A program made the translations under genes and the position numbers. Shown here piece by piece: positions 17,839 to 27,019 of a DNA stretch of 64,000 bases (the first letter of the stretch is position 1; each line of letters begins with the position of its first letter). Origin of the DNA: Natronomonas salsuginis (lineage in GTDB: Archaea; Halobacteriota; Halobacteria; Halobacteriales; Haloarculaceae); contig NZ_QKNX01000001.1 of assembly GCF_005239135.1 (NCBI RefSeq), positions 744,001-808,000 of the forward strand, read 5' to 3'. The notes under the pieces are model-generated. The model did not search any database. It worked only from the letters and a program-made list of their open reading frames with translations, and had not been told where the DNA came from.

Positions 17839-18779
17839 GCCGTCCAACGGGACTCCGCGCGTGGCTCGCGATCTATCTCAAGGGCGTCTGCATGGGCTCT
17901 GCAGACACGGTCCCGGGCGTCTCCGGCGGCACGATCGCTGTCATCTTGGGTATCTACGAGCGGCTGATCGCGGCGCTGACGGCGCTCGACCCCGCCATCG
18001 TGCGTCATCTCCCGACGCTCCACACGACCGAGGGCCGGTCGGCGCTCGCCGCTGATCTTCGTCGTGCTGACGTTCCGTTTCTCCTCGCACTCGGCGCGGG
18101 TGCGCTCTCCGCCGCCGCGACCGTCGCGACCGTGATGCACGTCGCGGTGACGCGGTATCCCGCCCCGACGTACGCGTTCTTTTTCGGACTCATCGGCGCG
18201 TCAGCGATCGTTCTCTACCGGTACGTCGAGATCGGCACGCCGCGACGGATCGCCGTGGCCGCGATCGGGTTTCTCGTCGCGTTCTCGATCACCGATCCAT
18301 CGCTCGCTGGGACGAGTACGACGACACTGCCGGTTCTGTTCGCTGCGGGTGCGATCGCGATCTCGGCGATGATCCTCCCCGGGATCTCCGGAGCGTTCCT
18401 ACTCCTCCTCATGGGCCAATACGAGTACGTGAGTGGGATTCCGAGACGAGTGTTCGCAGGGCTTCTCGACGCGCTCGGGGGAAACGTCGATCCGCTCGTG
18501 GACTCGCTCGTCCCGTTCGTCGTCTTCGTCTCCGGTGCGCTTGTCGGACTGTTCTCGGTGGCTTACGCCGTCCGCGCCGCGCTGAACAGGTATCGCGAGG
18601 ACACGTTCGTCTTTCTCGTGAGCCTCATGGTCGGCGCGCTTCGACTCCCGATCCGAGAGGTAACGGACAACGTTGCGGCCGTCTCATCGACGACAGTCTT
18701 CGTCGTCGTCGTCCCGGCCGTCCTCGGCGTGGTCGCCGTCTTATTGCTCGACCGCTACACCGTCGATCTCGAATACTGA
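17835..18779 (+). CDS. DUF368 membrane protein (polyprenyl-phosphate translocase candidate)
   Basis: This 314-residue polytopic protein is a clear DUF368 member. The signature GSADTVPGVSGGTIAVILG occurs at about residues 21-39 and a related LPGISGAFLLLLMGQYEY in the second half, as in two inverted repeats. In bacteria DUF368 proteins (PopT) recycle undecaprenyl phosphate across the membrane. Here the gene overlaps aglB by four bases, so the natural inference is return of the dolichol-phosphate carrier released by AglB. That function is an inference from family and context, not shown by sequence alone. Confidence 0.85.
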   Translation: MSRPTGLRAWLAIYLKGVCMGSADTVPGVSGGTIAVILGIYERLIAALTALDPAIVRHLPTLHTTEGRSALAADLRRADVPFLLALGAGALSAAATVATVMHVAVTRYPAPTYAFFFGLIGASAIVLYRYVEIGTPRRIAVAAIGFLVAFSITDPSLAGTSTTTLPVLFAAGAIAISAMILPGISGAFLLLLMGQYEYVSGIPRRVFAGLLDALGGNVDPLVDSLVPFVVFVSGALVGLFSVAYAVRAALNRYREDTFVFLVSLMVGALRLPIREVTDNVAAVSSTTVFVVVVPAVLGVVAVLLLDRYTVDLEY

Positions 18780-18848
18780 TTCTTCGCTTCACAGCCTAGC
18801 GGGACGACGAGACACAACAGCAAAGGGCCGAAGCGTCCACGGGACCGT

Positions 18849-19544
18849 ATGTACGAAGCCGTCCACGCCTATCCAGACGGACGGGCGACGGTCGCCCGCC
18901 TCGTGAAGACCGCAGCGAGGTACGGGTACGACGGTATCGTGGTTCGAAACCACGGGAACGCACAGACAACCTACGACGCCGACCGCATCGCCGAAGCGTA
19001 CGGAATCGAGATCGTTCCCGGAATCGAGATACGGACCAACGACCCCGGACAGGCGAGCGGATTGATCGGAAACTATCGCTCGAAGCGGACTGTCGTTTGC
19101 GTCCACGGTGGCGCGTTGAACCGATTCGCCGTCGAGCAACCGCAGGTCGACGTACTTGCCCACCCGATGGACGGCGGCGACGTGAACCACGTCCTGGCGA
19201 AGAGCGCGGCCGAGAACGGCGTTCACGTGGAGTTCAATCTCTCCCGAGTGCTCCGAGCCGACGGCGGTCCTCGGGTCGAGGCGATCGGTGATCTCCGCAA
19301 GCTTCGCGAGCTCGTCGAGCAGTACGGCGCGCCCTACGTCGTGTCCGCGGATGCGCGCTCGCATCTCGAACTTCGCGGGCCGCGCGAACTGATCGCGCTC
19401 GGGGAGACGATCGGGTTCGACCAGGACGCGATGGTCACCGGACTGCGAGCATGGGGCGAGATCGCATCGCGAAATCGGGAGCGACAATCGGACGCGTTCG
19501 TCGAACCCGGGGTTCGAACGGTCCAGAGAGAGGACGACAGGTAG
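18849..19544 (+). CDS. rnp3: RNase P protein subunit p30 (Rnp3)
   Basis: This 231-residue protein matches the archaeal RNase P subunit homologous to human Rpp30, a TIM-barrel-like (PHP-related) protein that assists the catalytic RNA in tRNA 5' maturation. Visible segments are YGYDGIVVRNHG (residues 25-36), EIVPGIEIR (59-67), VDVLAHPM (99-106), HVEFNLS (123-129) and VVSADARSHLELRGPREL (161-178). It starts a cluster with the Pop5 subunit, proteasome alpha and SBDS, an arrangement conserved in many archaea. Confidence 0.92.
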   Translation: MYEAVHAYPDGRATVARLVKTAARYGYDGIVVRNHGNAQTTYDADRIAEAYGIEIVPGIEIRTNDPGQASGLIGNYRSKRTVVCVHGGALNRFAVEQPQVDVLAHPMDGGDVNHVLAKSAAENGVHVEFNLSRVLRADGGPRVEAIGDLRKLRELVEQYGAPYVVSADARSHLELRGPRELIALGETIGFDQDAMVTGLRAWGEIASRNRERQSDAFVEPGVRTVQREDDR

Positions 19545-19611
19545 ATCAGCGGCAGTCGGTCGCCCCTCGTCGACCGCCGAAGCTTTGTTTATCGTCCTCG
19601 AATGCCATCCA

Positions 19612-20097
19612 GTGAAACACCTCCCGAAGCACGTGCGTCCGCGGTGGCGGTATCTCGCGATCGAGCTCGAATCGCACCCCGACACGGAGATCGACCGTCG
19701 TTCGTTCCAGCGCACGCTGTGGTTCGCGACGCAGAACCTCATCGGTGACGTCGGGAGTGCAGCGCTCGATACGAACCTGTTCGGGTTTCGATTCGAGGAG
19801 GGTGACGGGACCGCGGTCATCCGAGTTCGTCGTGGCGAAGTCGACCGACTTCGGGCCGTATTGGCGAGCATCGACGAGATTGACGGACAGCCGATCGGTC
19901 TGTTCGTCCGCGGCGTTAGCGGGACGGTTCGAGCCTGTGAAGAAAAGTATATACGGCGTCCGCAGATAAGATCTAAAGAGAGAACCGTCGCGTTCGCGGA
20001 CGCCTCCCGGCCCGCCGTCATCCGGAACGACCGGATCGACGTGGAGCTTCCGGACGGCCCCGTGGGTGCGACAGCACTCGATATCCGCGACAACTAA
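19612..20097 (+). CDS. rnp2: RNase P protein subunit Pop5/Rpp14 (Rnp2)
   Basis: This 161-residue protein is the Pop5 partner of p30 in archaeal RNase P. Its opening MKHLPKHVRPRWRYLAIELE is the usual start of the family; the codon is GTG 19612, and the nine codons upstream in frame from TTG 19585 are not conserved. An RRM-like fold is predicted, with FQRTLWFATQNLIGDVG and a conserved VRGVSGTVRACEEKYI near the end. It follows rnp3 by 67 bases and ends three bases before psmA, so it is probably in the same transcription unit. Confidence 0.9.
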   Translation: MKHLPKHVRPRWRYLAIELESHPDTEIDRRSFQRTLWFATQNLIGDVGSAALDTNLFGFRFEEGDGTAVIRVRRGEVDRLRAVLASIDEIDGQPIGLFVRGVSGTVRACEEKYIRRPQIRSKERTVAFADASRPAVIRNDRIDVELPDGPVGATALDIRDN

Positions 20098-20099
20098 CA

Positions 20100-20864
20100 A
20101 TGCAGGGACAATCGCAGCAGCAGGCGTACGATCGGGGGATCACCATCTTCTCCCCGGACGGCCGTCTGTACCAAGTCGAGTACGCGCGAGAGGCGGTCAA
20201 ACGAGGCACGGCGTCCATCGGCATCCGGACCAAGGACGGTGTCGTGTTGGTCGTGGACAAACGCATCCGCTCGCCGCTCATGGAGCGGACCAGCGTCGAG
20301 AAGATCCACAAGGCCGACAACCATATCGGTATCGCGAGCGCCGGCCACGTCGCAGACGCCCGCCAACTGATCGACTTCGCGCGCCGTCAGGCACAGGTCA
20401 ATCAACTTCGCTACGACGAGCCGATCGGCGTCGAAACGCTGACAAAGGCCGTCACCGACCACATCCAACAGTACACGCAGGTCGGCGGCGCACGGCCGTT
20501 CGGCGTCGCGCTGATCATCGGCGGCATCGAGGACGGCGAACCACGGCTCTACGAGACGGACCCGTCCGGAACGCCGTATGAGTGGCAGGCGCTGGCCGTC
20601 GGTGCCGACCGCGGTGACATCGAAGATTACCTCGAGGAACACTACAGCGAAGAGATCGATCTCGACGCAGGGGTCGGCCTCGCACTGGAGGCGCTCGCAT
20701 CCGTCAACGACGGTGAGCTCACCCCCGAAGGGATCGGACTCGCGACGATCTCCGTCGGCGAAGAGGGCTTCCGCCAGCGAACCGACGAGGAGATCGAGGC
20801 GTATCTCTCGGAGCACGGACTCCTCGCCGCTGAAGCGGACGAGGAGACGGACACCGACGAATAG
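20100..20864 (+). CDS. psmA: Proteasome subunit alpha
   Basis: This 254-residue protein is the alpha ring subunit of the archaeal 20S proteasome, which gates entry to the beta-ring proteolytic chamber. The N-terminal gate segment [20 protein letters not shown] (residues 6-25) with the YDR motif is intact, followed by [17 protein letters not shown]. The C-terminus after residue 245 is an acidic tail; the family's HbYX partner sits in the ATPase, not here. The ATG is two bases after the rnp2 stop. Confidence 0.95.
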   Translation: MQGQSQQQAYDRGITIFSPDGRLYQVEYAREAVKRGTASIGIRTKDGVVLVVDKRIRSPLMERTSVEKIHKADNHIGIASAGHVADARQLIDFARRQAQVNQLRYDEPIGVETLTKAVTDHIQQYTQVGGARPFGVALIIGGIEDGEPRLYETDPSGTPYEWQALAVGADRGDIEDYLEEHYSEEIDLDAGVGLALEALASVNDGELTPEGIGLATISVGEEGFRQRTDEEIEAYLSEHGLLAAEADEETDTDE

Positions 20865-20895
20865 CGACACGGCTGCGAGACGTTTTGGGAACATC

Positions 20896-20904
20896 TTTTA
20901 TTTT
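20896..20904 (+). promoter_or_regulatory. Putative TATA box for the SBDS gene
   Basis: TTTTATTTT lies about 27 bases before ATG 20926. The same T-rich run could also help terminate the psmA transcript. Confidence 0.4.
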
Positions 20905-20925
20905 CCATCCCGCCTACCAGTACGT

Positions 20926-21651
20926 ATGATATCTCTTGACGAGGCGGTGACGGCCCGGCTCGAATCCCACGGCCAACGGTTCGAAGTGCTCGTCGATCCG
21001 GACGCCGCGCTCGCGATCAAACGCGGGGAGTTCGACGGCGAACTGGAGGACGTGATCGCGGCCGAGGACGTCTTCGAGGACGCGTCGACGGGGGACCGAC
21101 CGCCGGAGGACTCGCTCGTAGAGGTCTTCGATACGACCGATCCGCTCGAGATCATCCCTGAGGTCATCACCCGCGGTGAGATACAGATCACCGCCGAGCA
21201 GCGCCGTGAGATGCAGGAGCAAAAACACAGACAGCTCGTCAACACGATCTCGCGAAACGCGGTCAATCCGCAGATGGACGACGCGCCGCATCCCCCCGAG
21301 CGGATCGAGCGCGCCCTCGAGGAGGCGGGATTCAAGATCGATCCAATGGAGCCGGTCGAAAACCAAGTCGACGACGCGCTCGACGCGCTTCGTCCGGTCC
21401 TCCCCATCCGGTTCGACGAGATCGTGATGGCCGTCCAACTGCCGGCGGAGTACGCGGGTAGTGCGCAGGCACAGGTCCGACAGTTCGGCGAACTCGAACG
21501 TGAGGAGTGGCAGTCCGACGGGTCGTGGGTCGGCGTCGTCCGATTTCCCGCCGGGCTACAAAACGAGTTCTACGACCTCGTCAACGAGCACACGAGCGGC
21601 GAGGCCGAAACCCGGATCGTCAAGGACGAAGACGAGATCGGAACGCGATAA
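20926..21651 (+). CDS. Ribosome maturation protein SBDS homolog
   Basis: This 241-residue protein is the archaeal homolog of SBDS/Sdo1, which in eukaryotes releases eIF6 from the 60S subunit. The three-domain layout is visible: an N-terminal RNA-binding domain ([20 protein letters not shown] near residues 33-52), a helical middle ([40 protein letters not shown]) and a ferredoxin-like C-terminus. ATG 20926 has a promoter at the right distance; the longer in-frame extension overlaps psmA and is rejected. Neighbours fit a ribosome and RNA quality theme. Confidence 0.92.
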   Translation: MISLDEAVTARLESHGQRFEVLVDPDAALAIKRGEFDGELEDVIAAEDVFEDASTGDRPPEDSLVEVFDTTDPLEIIPEVITRGEIQITAEQRREMQEQKHRQLVNTISRNAVNPQMDDAPHPPERIERALEEAGFKIDPMEPVENQVDDALDALRPVLPIRFDEIVMAVQLPAEYAGSAQAQVRQFGELEREEWQSDGSWVGVVRFPAGLQNEFYDLVNEHTSGEAETRIVKDEDEIGTR

Positions 21652-21730
21652 CCGAGCCGATGTGGCGGTCGGAACGCGCGTCGACCGACTCGCCCGAACG
21701 TTAAATAGCGTGACGACGTAGATCGACCGA

Positions 21731-23038
21731 GTGACTGGAACGAACGGCCGGGCGGTCGTCGCAAAGCGCGTCGACGACGGCTACCCGGACACGACGGAGA
21801 TACGGGACCTCGCCCGAGCGGCCGGCTACACGGTCGTGGGCGAGGTGACACAGGAACGCGCGGAGGATCCGGCGCTCTGTCTCGGGGCGGGGAAAGTCGA
21901 CGAACTCGCGAGCATCGTCGTCGACACGGAGGCGAGGACGGTGATTTTCGACAATCGCCTCGGGCCGTACCAGACGTTCAATCTGGGGACCGAGCTACCG
22001 GACGGTGTCGAGGTTATCGACCGATTCAGGCTCATCCTCGATATCTTCGGCCAGCGCGCCCGGACGAAGAAGGCCCAACTCCAGGTCGAGCTCGCCGAAC
22101 TCCGGTACGAGCTGCCGCGAGCCGAGGCGAAGGCGTCGCTCGCCAAACGCGACGAGCGGCCGGGATTCATGGGGCTCGGCGAGTACGACGAGTCCCGCGA
22201 GCAGGACATCAAGGCACAGATCAGCCGGATCAGCGACGAATTGGAACGGATCGAGCAGACGGAGGCCCACCGCCGCGAACAGCGTCGCGAGTCGGGGTTC
22301 GACCTCGTCGCGCTGGCGGGCTACACGAACGCCGGGAAGTCGACGCTGTTGCGGCGACTGGCGAGCGATCTCTCGATCGACGAAAACGATGGGCTCCACC
22401 CGGACCTCGATTCGACCGCGGAGTCGGAAAACGAGCTGTTTACCACGCTCGGAACGACGACCCGCCGGGCTGAGTTCGACCGACGCGACGTGTTGGTGAC
22501 CGACACCGTCGGCTTCGTCTCCGATCTCCCGCACTGGCTCGTCGAGTCGTTCAAATCGACGCTCTCGGAGGTGTATCGAGCCGACCTCGTGTTGCTCGTG
22601 GTCGACGTGTCCGATCCGGTCGAAGAGATCAGAGAGAAACTCGTCACGTGCCACGACACGCTGTACGAGCGCAACGAAGCGCCGATCGTCACCGTGTTGA
22701 ACAAGGCTGATCTCGTCGACGACGAGGAGTTGGAGACGAAACGCGACGCGCTCTCTGCGCTCGCACCGGACCCGATCGTCATCAGCGCGAAGGCGGGCAT
22801 CGGGATCGACGAACTGCGGACCCGAATCGACGAGCAACTCCCCGCGTGGCGCCGCGAACGGCTCGTGGTCCCGATGATCGACGAGACGATGAGCCTGGTG
22901 TCGTGGGTGCACGATCACGCGCACGTCGAGGATGTCGAGTACGGCGACGAGGTTCTCCTCGAATTCGAAGCCCGGCTGGCGATCGTCGAGCAGGCGCGCG
23001 CGAAGGCGAGCGAGTTGTCGGTCGCGCCGGTCGAGTGA
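21731..23038 (+). CDS. hflX: GTPase HflX
   Basis: This 435-residue protein is an HflX GTPase, a ribosome-binding factor that can split stalled or hibernating ribosomes. An N-terminal HflX domain (GAGKVDELASIV, IFDNRLGPYQTFNL, IDRFRLILDIFGQRARTKK) is followed by a coiled coil and the G domain: G1 GYTNAGKST at 197-205, G2 region with TTR, G3 DTVGFVSDLP, G4 NKAD. The start is GTG 21731. It is 79 bases downstream of SBDS, close enough to be co-expressed. Confidence 0.92.
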   Translation: MTGTNGRAVVAKRVDDGYPDTTEIRDLARAAGYTVVGEVTQERAEDPALCLGAGKVDELASIVVDTEARTVIFDNRLGPYQTFNLGTELPDGVEVIDRFRLILDIFGQRARTKKAQLQVELAELRYELPRAEAKASLAKRDERPGFMGLGEYDESREQDIKAQISRISDELERIEQTEAHRREQRRESGFDLVALAGYTNAGKSTLLRRLASDLSIDENDGLHPDLDSTAESENELFTTLGTTTRRAEFDRRDVLVTDTVGFVSDLPHWLVESFKSTLSEVYRADLVLLVVDVSDPVEEIREKLVTCHDTLYERNEAPIVTVLNKADLVDDEELETKRDALSALAPDPIVISAKAGIGIDELRTRIDEQLPAWRRERLVVPMIDETMSLVSWVHDHAHVEDVEYGDEVLLEFEARLAIVEQARAKASELSVAPVE

Positions 23039-23044
23039 CCTCGC

Positions 23045-23527
23045 CTACGGCTCCGCTTTGCGTTTCGAGAGAATCTCGACGCCTGTGATCTTCGTCTGTG
23101 GGTACTGACCGTCCGCGTCCTTTTCGGCGGCTTTCACCATATCCCAGACGACGTTCAAGCCAGTCGTCACGCCTTCGAGCGCCTCCATCTCGCAGCCGGT
23201 CTTTCCGGTCGTCTCGACGGCGACGGTGAGGTCGACGCTCGCGTCGTCGACGACGAACTCGGTCTCGACGTTCGTGATCGGAATCTGGTGACACATCGGG
23301 ATCGTCTCCCACGTGTGTTTGACCGCGTTGATCGCGCCGACGCGGGCAACCGAGAGGACGTCTCCCTTCTCCAGTTCGTTCGCCCGAATCGCCTCGACGG
23401 TCGATGGAGCGAGCTCGATTCGGCCGCGGGCGACTGCTCTTCGCGCGCTGTCCGGTTTATCGCCGACGTCGACCATCTGTGCGTCGCCGGTGTCGGTGAC
23501 GTGCGTGAGGTCGGGTTCGTCGCTCAT
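23045..23527 (-). CDS. moaC: Cyclic pyranopterin monophosphate synthase MoaC
   Basis: This 160-residue protein performs the second step of molybdenum cofactor synthesis, making cyclic pyranopterin monophosphate. Hallmarks are MVDVGDKPDSARRAVARG (residues 18-35), GAINAVKHTWETIPMCHQIP (69-88) with the active-site Lys/His/Cys cluster, and EMEALEGVTTGLNVVWDM (113-130). ATG 23527 is the normal family start; upstream in-frame sequence overlaps the next gene. It converges with hflX with six bases between stops. Confidence 0.94.
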   Translation of the reverse strand: MSDEPDLTHVTDTGDAQMVDVGDKPDSARRAVARGRIELAPSTVEAIRANELEKGDVLSVARVGAINAVKHTWETIPMCHQIPITNVETEFVVDDASVDLTVAVETTGKTGCEMEALEGVTTGLNVVWDMVKAAEKDADGQYPQTKITGVEILSKRKAEP

Positions 23528-23576
23528 GCGTGTCCCTTCGGCCGCGTGGCGAAGAAACCACCGGGGCGACCGCGGT

Positions 23577-25016
23577 TCATGCGACCGACTCGGACCACAG
23601 CGCCGCCGACAACGCGCCGAGGAGGTCCGTCGCCACCAGCCCGTACCCATTGTCCTCGACGACGATGTCCCCGGCACGACCGTTTGTGTACGCCCCGATC
23701 GCCGCCGCGTGGATCGGGTCGAGGACGCAGGCCATCGCGCCCGTCACGCCGGCGAGGACATCGCCGGTGCCTCCGACGGTCATGCCCGGATTGCCCGTTC
23801 GGTTGAGCCTCGTCCGCGTCCCGTCGGAGATCACGTCGTACGCCCCTTTCACGAGAAGCGTCACGTCGAGCTCGGCTGCGAACGACTCGACGAGTTCGGC
23901 GCGGTCGTCGGGATCCGCGGCGGTCGTTCCACCCATCGATTCGAGTTCACCTTGGTGTGGCGTACACACGAGCGTCGCCTCGGTTTCGACGTTTGGAACT
24001 ACTTGGAGGGCGTCGGCGTCGACGACCGCGGTTCCGGCGAACGCTTCGAGGAACGCCTCGACCGCGTCCAAGGACTTCGTCGCGTCCCCGAGGCCAGGAC
24101 CGAACACCACGCAGTCCATTCGGGACGCGACTGCCAACAGTTGCTGAACGTTCGACGAATCGAGGCGCTCGCCGGCCAGTGGCTCGACGATCAGATTCTC
24201 GCTGTATCCCTGTACCTCCCTCGCGACCGTCTCCGGGCAGGCGACGTAGGCCAGATCGGCCCCCGAACGGAGCGCGGCTTGGGCTGCCAGCGCCGGCGCG
24301 CCCGTGTAGGGGCCGCCACCGACGACGAGGACGCGCCCGAAGTCCCCCTTGTGTGCGTTGGAGTCCCGCGAAAGTCGACGGAGGTCCCCGCGCTCGACGA
24401 ACCGCTCCGCGGCGTCGGGGATACCGATATCACCGACCGTCACGTCGGCGTCGAGGTCCCGGAGCCCGGGTTTTTCGTCGTGAAACGTGACGACCCGGTC
24501 GGCCTCGACGGCGATGCCCTCGCGCTCACCCGTGTCGGCGTCGATCCCCGAGGGCACGTCGACCGCGAGGACCGGACAGTCGGCGGCGTTGATCGTTTCT
24601 GCCGCGGTCGCTTCCGGCTCCCTGAGCGCTCCCGTCACGCCGGTTCCGAGCATCGCGTCGACGACGATATCGGGAGTAGCGAGGTCGATGGCGGTCGAAT
24701 CCTCGACGGTCCGACGGTCGATCTCCGCCCGTTCGAGCGCCACCCAGTTCTCCCGTGCGATCTCCGTCGAGATCGTCTCCGGTCGACCGAGGAGGTGAAC
24801 CGTCACGTCGTACGCCGACAGAAACCGAGCCGCGACGAACGCGTCGCCCCCGTTGTTCCCGCGCCCGCAGACCAACGCGACGGACGCCCCCGGATCCGCG
24901 ATCTCGCGAACGGCGCGCGCAGCGGCGTTCCCCGACGACTCCATCAACTGCTTTCGCGGCACGCCGAGCGCCTCGGCGTTCTCGTCCACGACGGCCATCT
25001 CGGTGCTCGAAATCAT
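23577..25016 (-). CDS. nnr: Bifunctional NAD(P)H-hydrate epimerase/dehydratase
   Basis: This 479-residue protein repairs damaged NAD(P)H. The N-terminal epimerase (YjeF_N, residues 1 to about 215) contains VCGRGNNGGDAFVAAR near 49-64 and VDVPSGIDADTGE near 149-161. The C-terminal ADP-dependent dehydratase (ribokinase-like, about 225-479) contains NAHKGDFGRVLVVGGG, VVDADAL and the GNPGMTVGGTGDVLAGV signature. The length is normal for the fused form. It lies 49 bases upstream of moaC on the same strand. Confidence 0.93.
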   Translation of the reverse strand: MISSTEMAVVDENAEALGVPRKQLMESSGNAAARAVREIADPGASVALVCGRGNNGGDAFVAARFLSAYDVTVHLLGRPETISTEIARENWVALERAEIDRRTVEDSTAIDLATPDIVVDAMLGTGVTGALREPEATAAETINAADCPVLAVDVPSGIDADTGEREGIAVEADRVVTFHDEKPGLRDLDADVTVGDIGIPDAAERFVERGDLRRLSRDSNAHKGDFGRVLVVGGGPYTGAPALAAQAALRSGADLAYVACPETVAREVQGYSENLIVEPLAGERLDSSNVQQLLAVASRMDCVVFGPGLGDATKSLDAVEAFLEAFAGTAVVDADALQVVPNVETEATLVCTPHQGELESMGGTTAADPDDRAELVESFAAELDVTLLVKGAYDVISDGTRTRLNRTGNPGMTVGGTGDVLAGVTGAMACVLDPIHAAAIGAYTNGRAGDIVVEDNGYGLVATDLLGALSAALWSESVA

Positions 25017-25091
25017 GCATCGACGTTCTCACCGAAGCGCACTAACCGTTGTGCCGTCGCGGTCGGGTCGAAGCAGCACGCCGCGGATCGA

Positions 25092-25370
25092 CTACCGGCG
25101 AATTTCGAACCCCTCGAGATCGACCGGGTCGCCGTACTCGACCGAGACGTCGTCGACCCGCGCGTTCGAGCTTCCGGTGTGACACCACTCGACCATCGCC
25201 TCGACCGCGTCGTCGTCACCCTCGAAGACCGCCTCGACGCGGCCGTCGTCGAGGTTTTTGACCCACCCGTCGACGCCGGTCTCGCGTGCGGTGCCCCGCG
25301 TCGTCGCCCGATAGTAGACGCCCTGTACGCGGCCGGAGATGAACACGTGGGCGCGAATTCGATCGGCCAT
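25092..25370 (-). CDS. Acylphosphatase
   Basis: This 92-residue protein has the complete acylphosphatase pattern: HVFISGRVQGVYYRATTRGTA (residues 8-28) with the catalytic Arg and phosphate loop GRVQGVYYR, then GWVKNLDDGRVEAVFEG (35-51) with the catalytic Asn. It hydrolyses carboxyl-phosphate bonds such as in acetyl phosphate or 1,3-bisphosphoglycerate. Length and start at ATG 25370 are standard. It is 75 bases upstream of nnr on the same strand. Confidence 0.95.
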   Translation of the reverse strand: MADRIRAHVFISGRVQGVYYRATTRGTARETGVDGWVKNLDDGRVEAVFEGDDDAVEAMVEWCHTGSSNARVDDVSVEYGDPVDLEGFEIRR

Positions 25371-25439
25371 ACGTATCCCGTTTCGGGGTCGAAGGCAAAG
25401 TTCCTCCGGCAGCTGTGAGCGTCCGGCAAGGTGCGATGC

Positions 25440-26354
25440 TTAGACGTCGCCGCCGGTCCGCAAATGATGAAAGACGTAGGTCTGCGCGTACCCGGCATAG
25501 GTCCCGCCGAGCCGCGCTCTGATGGCCCTGGACGTCTCGGCGTAGCTCCCGCACTCGCAGTCGGGGTAGTGCTCCTCTATCGCGCTTTGGATCCACGTGT
25601 CGAGCGGGACGGCCTCCAGATAGCCGAGCGAGAACAGGAGTACGCAGTCGGCCACTTTGTCGCCGACGCCGACGAACCGGGTCAGCGATTCGCGGGCAGC
25701 CTCGTACTTGAGTCCGACGGCGTCGTTCGGATGCGCTTCGCCCGTGGAGACCATCTCGGCTGTTCGCTGGACGTACGGCGCGCGATAGCCCAACGAGAGG
25801 TCGCGAAGCTCCGATTCGGTCGCCTCGGCCAGCCGATCGGGCGTCGGATACGCGCTGTACTCGGCCCCGTCGAACCGGATCGACTCACCGTACGCCTCGG
25901 CGAGCGCGATCTGCATCCGGTGGATCCGCCCGACGCGCATCTGTGCCGAGCAGATGAACGAGATCAGACAGCCGAACGGCGGGTCCCGAACCAGCCGCAT
26001 CCCCCGATGTGCGCCGTAGGCGCTGTCGATGAGCGGGTCCTCCGGCGTCGAGTCGATGATCGAATCGAGGTCGTCGTCGAGTCGAAGCAGGTGTTCCAAC
26101 CGCTCGTACGCGTTCGCGGTCGACGATTCCCACTCGAGTCGTCGATCCGTCTGCCGAACGCGGAGGATCTCCGATTCGTTCGTCTCCGTCGCCGTCTCCG
26201 GGAGGACGGTGTAGTACCACGGTGCGTCGGCCGACGAATCGCGATACATCCGGTCGTCGTCGCGTCGCCACAGATACGACTGGCCGCTTTCGAGCGTCGT
26301 TCGGAGGTCGAATCCACCGTCGAAGGACTCGATCGGGCGGCTGCCGGTCTCCAT
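25440..26354 (-). CDS. 8-oxoguanine-type DNA glycosylase/AP lyase (OGG family)
   Basis: This 304-residue protein resembles OGG1-type N-glycosylase/DNA lyases, which remove oxidised guanine from DNA. An N-terminal domain opens with FDLRTTLESGQSYLWRRDDD, and the helix-hairpin-helix FVGVGDKVADCVLLFSLG contains the catalytic Lys233; the catalytic Asp252 sits in VPLDTWI, exactly 19 residues later as in human OGG1 (Lys249, Asp268). ATG 26354 (METGSR) fits the family start. A DNA-3-methyladenine glycosylase II is the alternative, but the Lys residue favours OGG. Confidence 0.87.
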   Translation of the reverse strand: METGSRPIESFDGGFDLRTTLESGQSYLWRRDDDRMYRDSSADAPWYYTVLPETATETNESEILRVRQTDRRLEWESSTANAYERLEHLLRLDDDLDSIIDSTPEDPLIDSAYGAHRGMRLVRDPPFGCLISFICSAQMRVGRIHRMQIALAEAYGESIRFDGAEYSAYPTPDRLAEATESELRDLSLGYRAPYVQRTAEMVSTGEAHPNDAVGLKYEAARESLTRFVGVGDKVADCVLLFSLGYLEAVPLDTWIQSAIEEHYPDCECGSYAETSRAIRARLGGTYAGYAQTYVFHHLRTGGDV

Positions 26355-26481
26355 ATCCGCCTCTCGGGTCGAGTGATGTTTCACCTTTCGAAGTGACGCG
26401 CGGACCGATTTCGATGTCAGCATACCGACGCGTCTAGCGGTAGTGCGAAGGTTCTTGTCACAGGGGACGCAACACCGTACC

Positions 26482-26910
26482 ATGGACTGCCGAGTTGTCG
26501 TCGAAGCTGCGGTCCCGGTGTACGACGTCGGAACGGCCGACGAGGCGGTTCGTATTGCGATCTCGAAGACGGGTGAGATGTTGAACCCCGATCTCAACTA
26601 CGTCGAGATCAACATGGGGGAACGGACGTGTCCACACTGCGGGGAATCCCAGGAGCCGGCGTTCATCGCTGCCGACGAAGGGCTCGTCGCTCTGGAGCTC
26701 GAGATGACCGTGTTCAACGTCGAACACGACGAACACGCGTCGCGAATCGCGCGCAAAGAGATCGGACAGCGGCTCCGAAACATCCCGCTCGAAGTGATCG
26801 AGGTCGAAGTGATCGAAGACGACGACGAGGATGATTCGGAGACGGATCAGCACGCCGAAGACGACGAAAACGACGTGCTACCGGAGTTCGAGGATCTGTT
26901 GGACGAGTGA
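26482..26910 (+). CDS. DUF555 (UPF0212) family protein
   Basis: This 142-residue protein belongs to the archaeal UPF0212/DUF555 family of unknown function. It shows the conserved opening CRVVVEAAVPVYDVGTADEA, the NPDLNYVEI segment and a CPHC pair (Cys50, Cys53) that may bind metal with partners not obvious here. The C-terminal 40 residues are strongly acidic. ATG 26482 (MDCRVV) is chosen over an upstream in-frame ATG at 26443. It is divergent from the OGG gene. Confidence 0.85.
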   Translation: MDCRVVVEAAVPVYDVGTADEAVRIAISKTGEMLNPDLNYVEINMGERTCPHCGESQEPAFIAADEGLVALELEMTVFNVEHDEHASRIARKEIGQRLRNIPLEVIEVEVIEDDDEDDSETDQHAEDDENDVLPEFEDLLDE

Positions 26911-27019
26911 TCGATCGGCGGTGACGCGGCTCGTTTCGTCTGGCTACACTCGCCGAGCCACAGCGCCGTCGCTCGTTGGTGGGTTGTGTTGCGGTTCGCA
27001 GAACGACGCGATCGGCGAT

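Noticed and set aside
19585-19611. TTG start extending Pop5 by nine residues
   Set aside because: The family begins at the KHLPKHVRPRWR segment, and the T-rich sequence here looks more like a promoter or spacer.
23313-25418. Very long plus-strand open frame (about 700 codons) opposite moaC, nnr and acylphosphatase
   Set aside because: It is a mirror frame of high-GC genes on the minus strand, rich in Arg/His with no family resemblance, while the opposite genes are clearly real.
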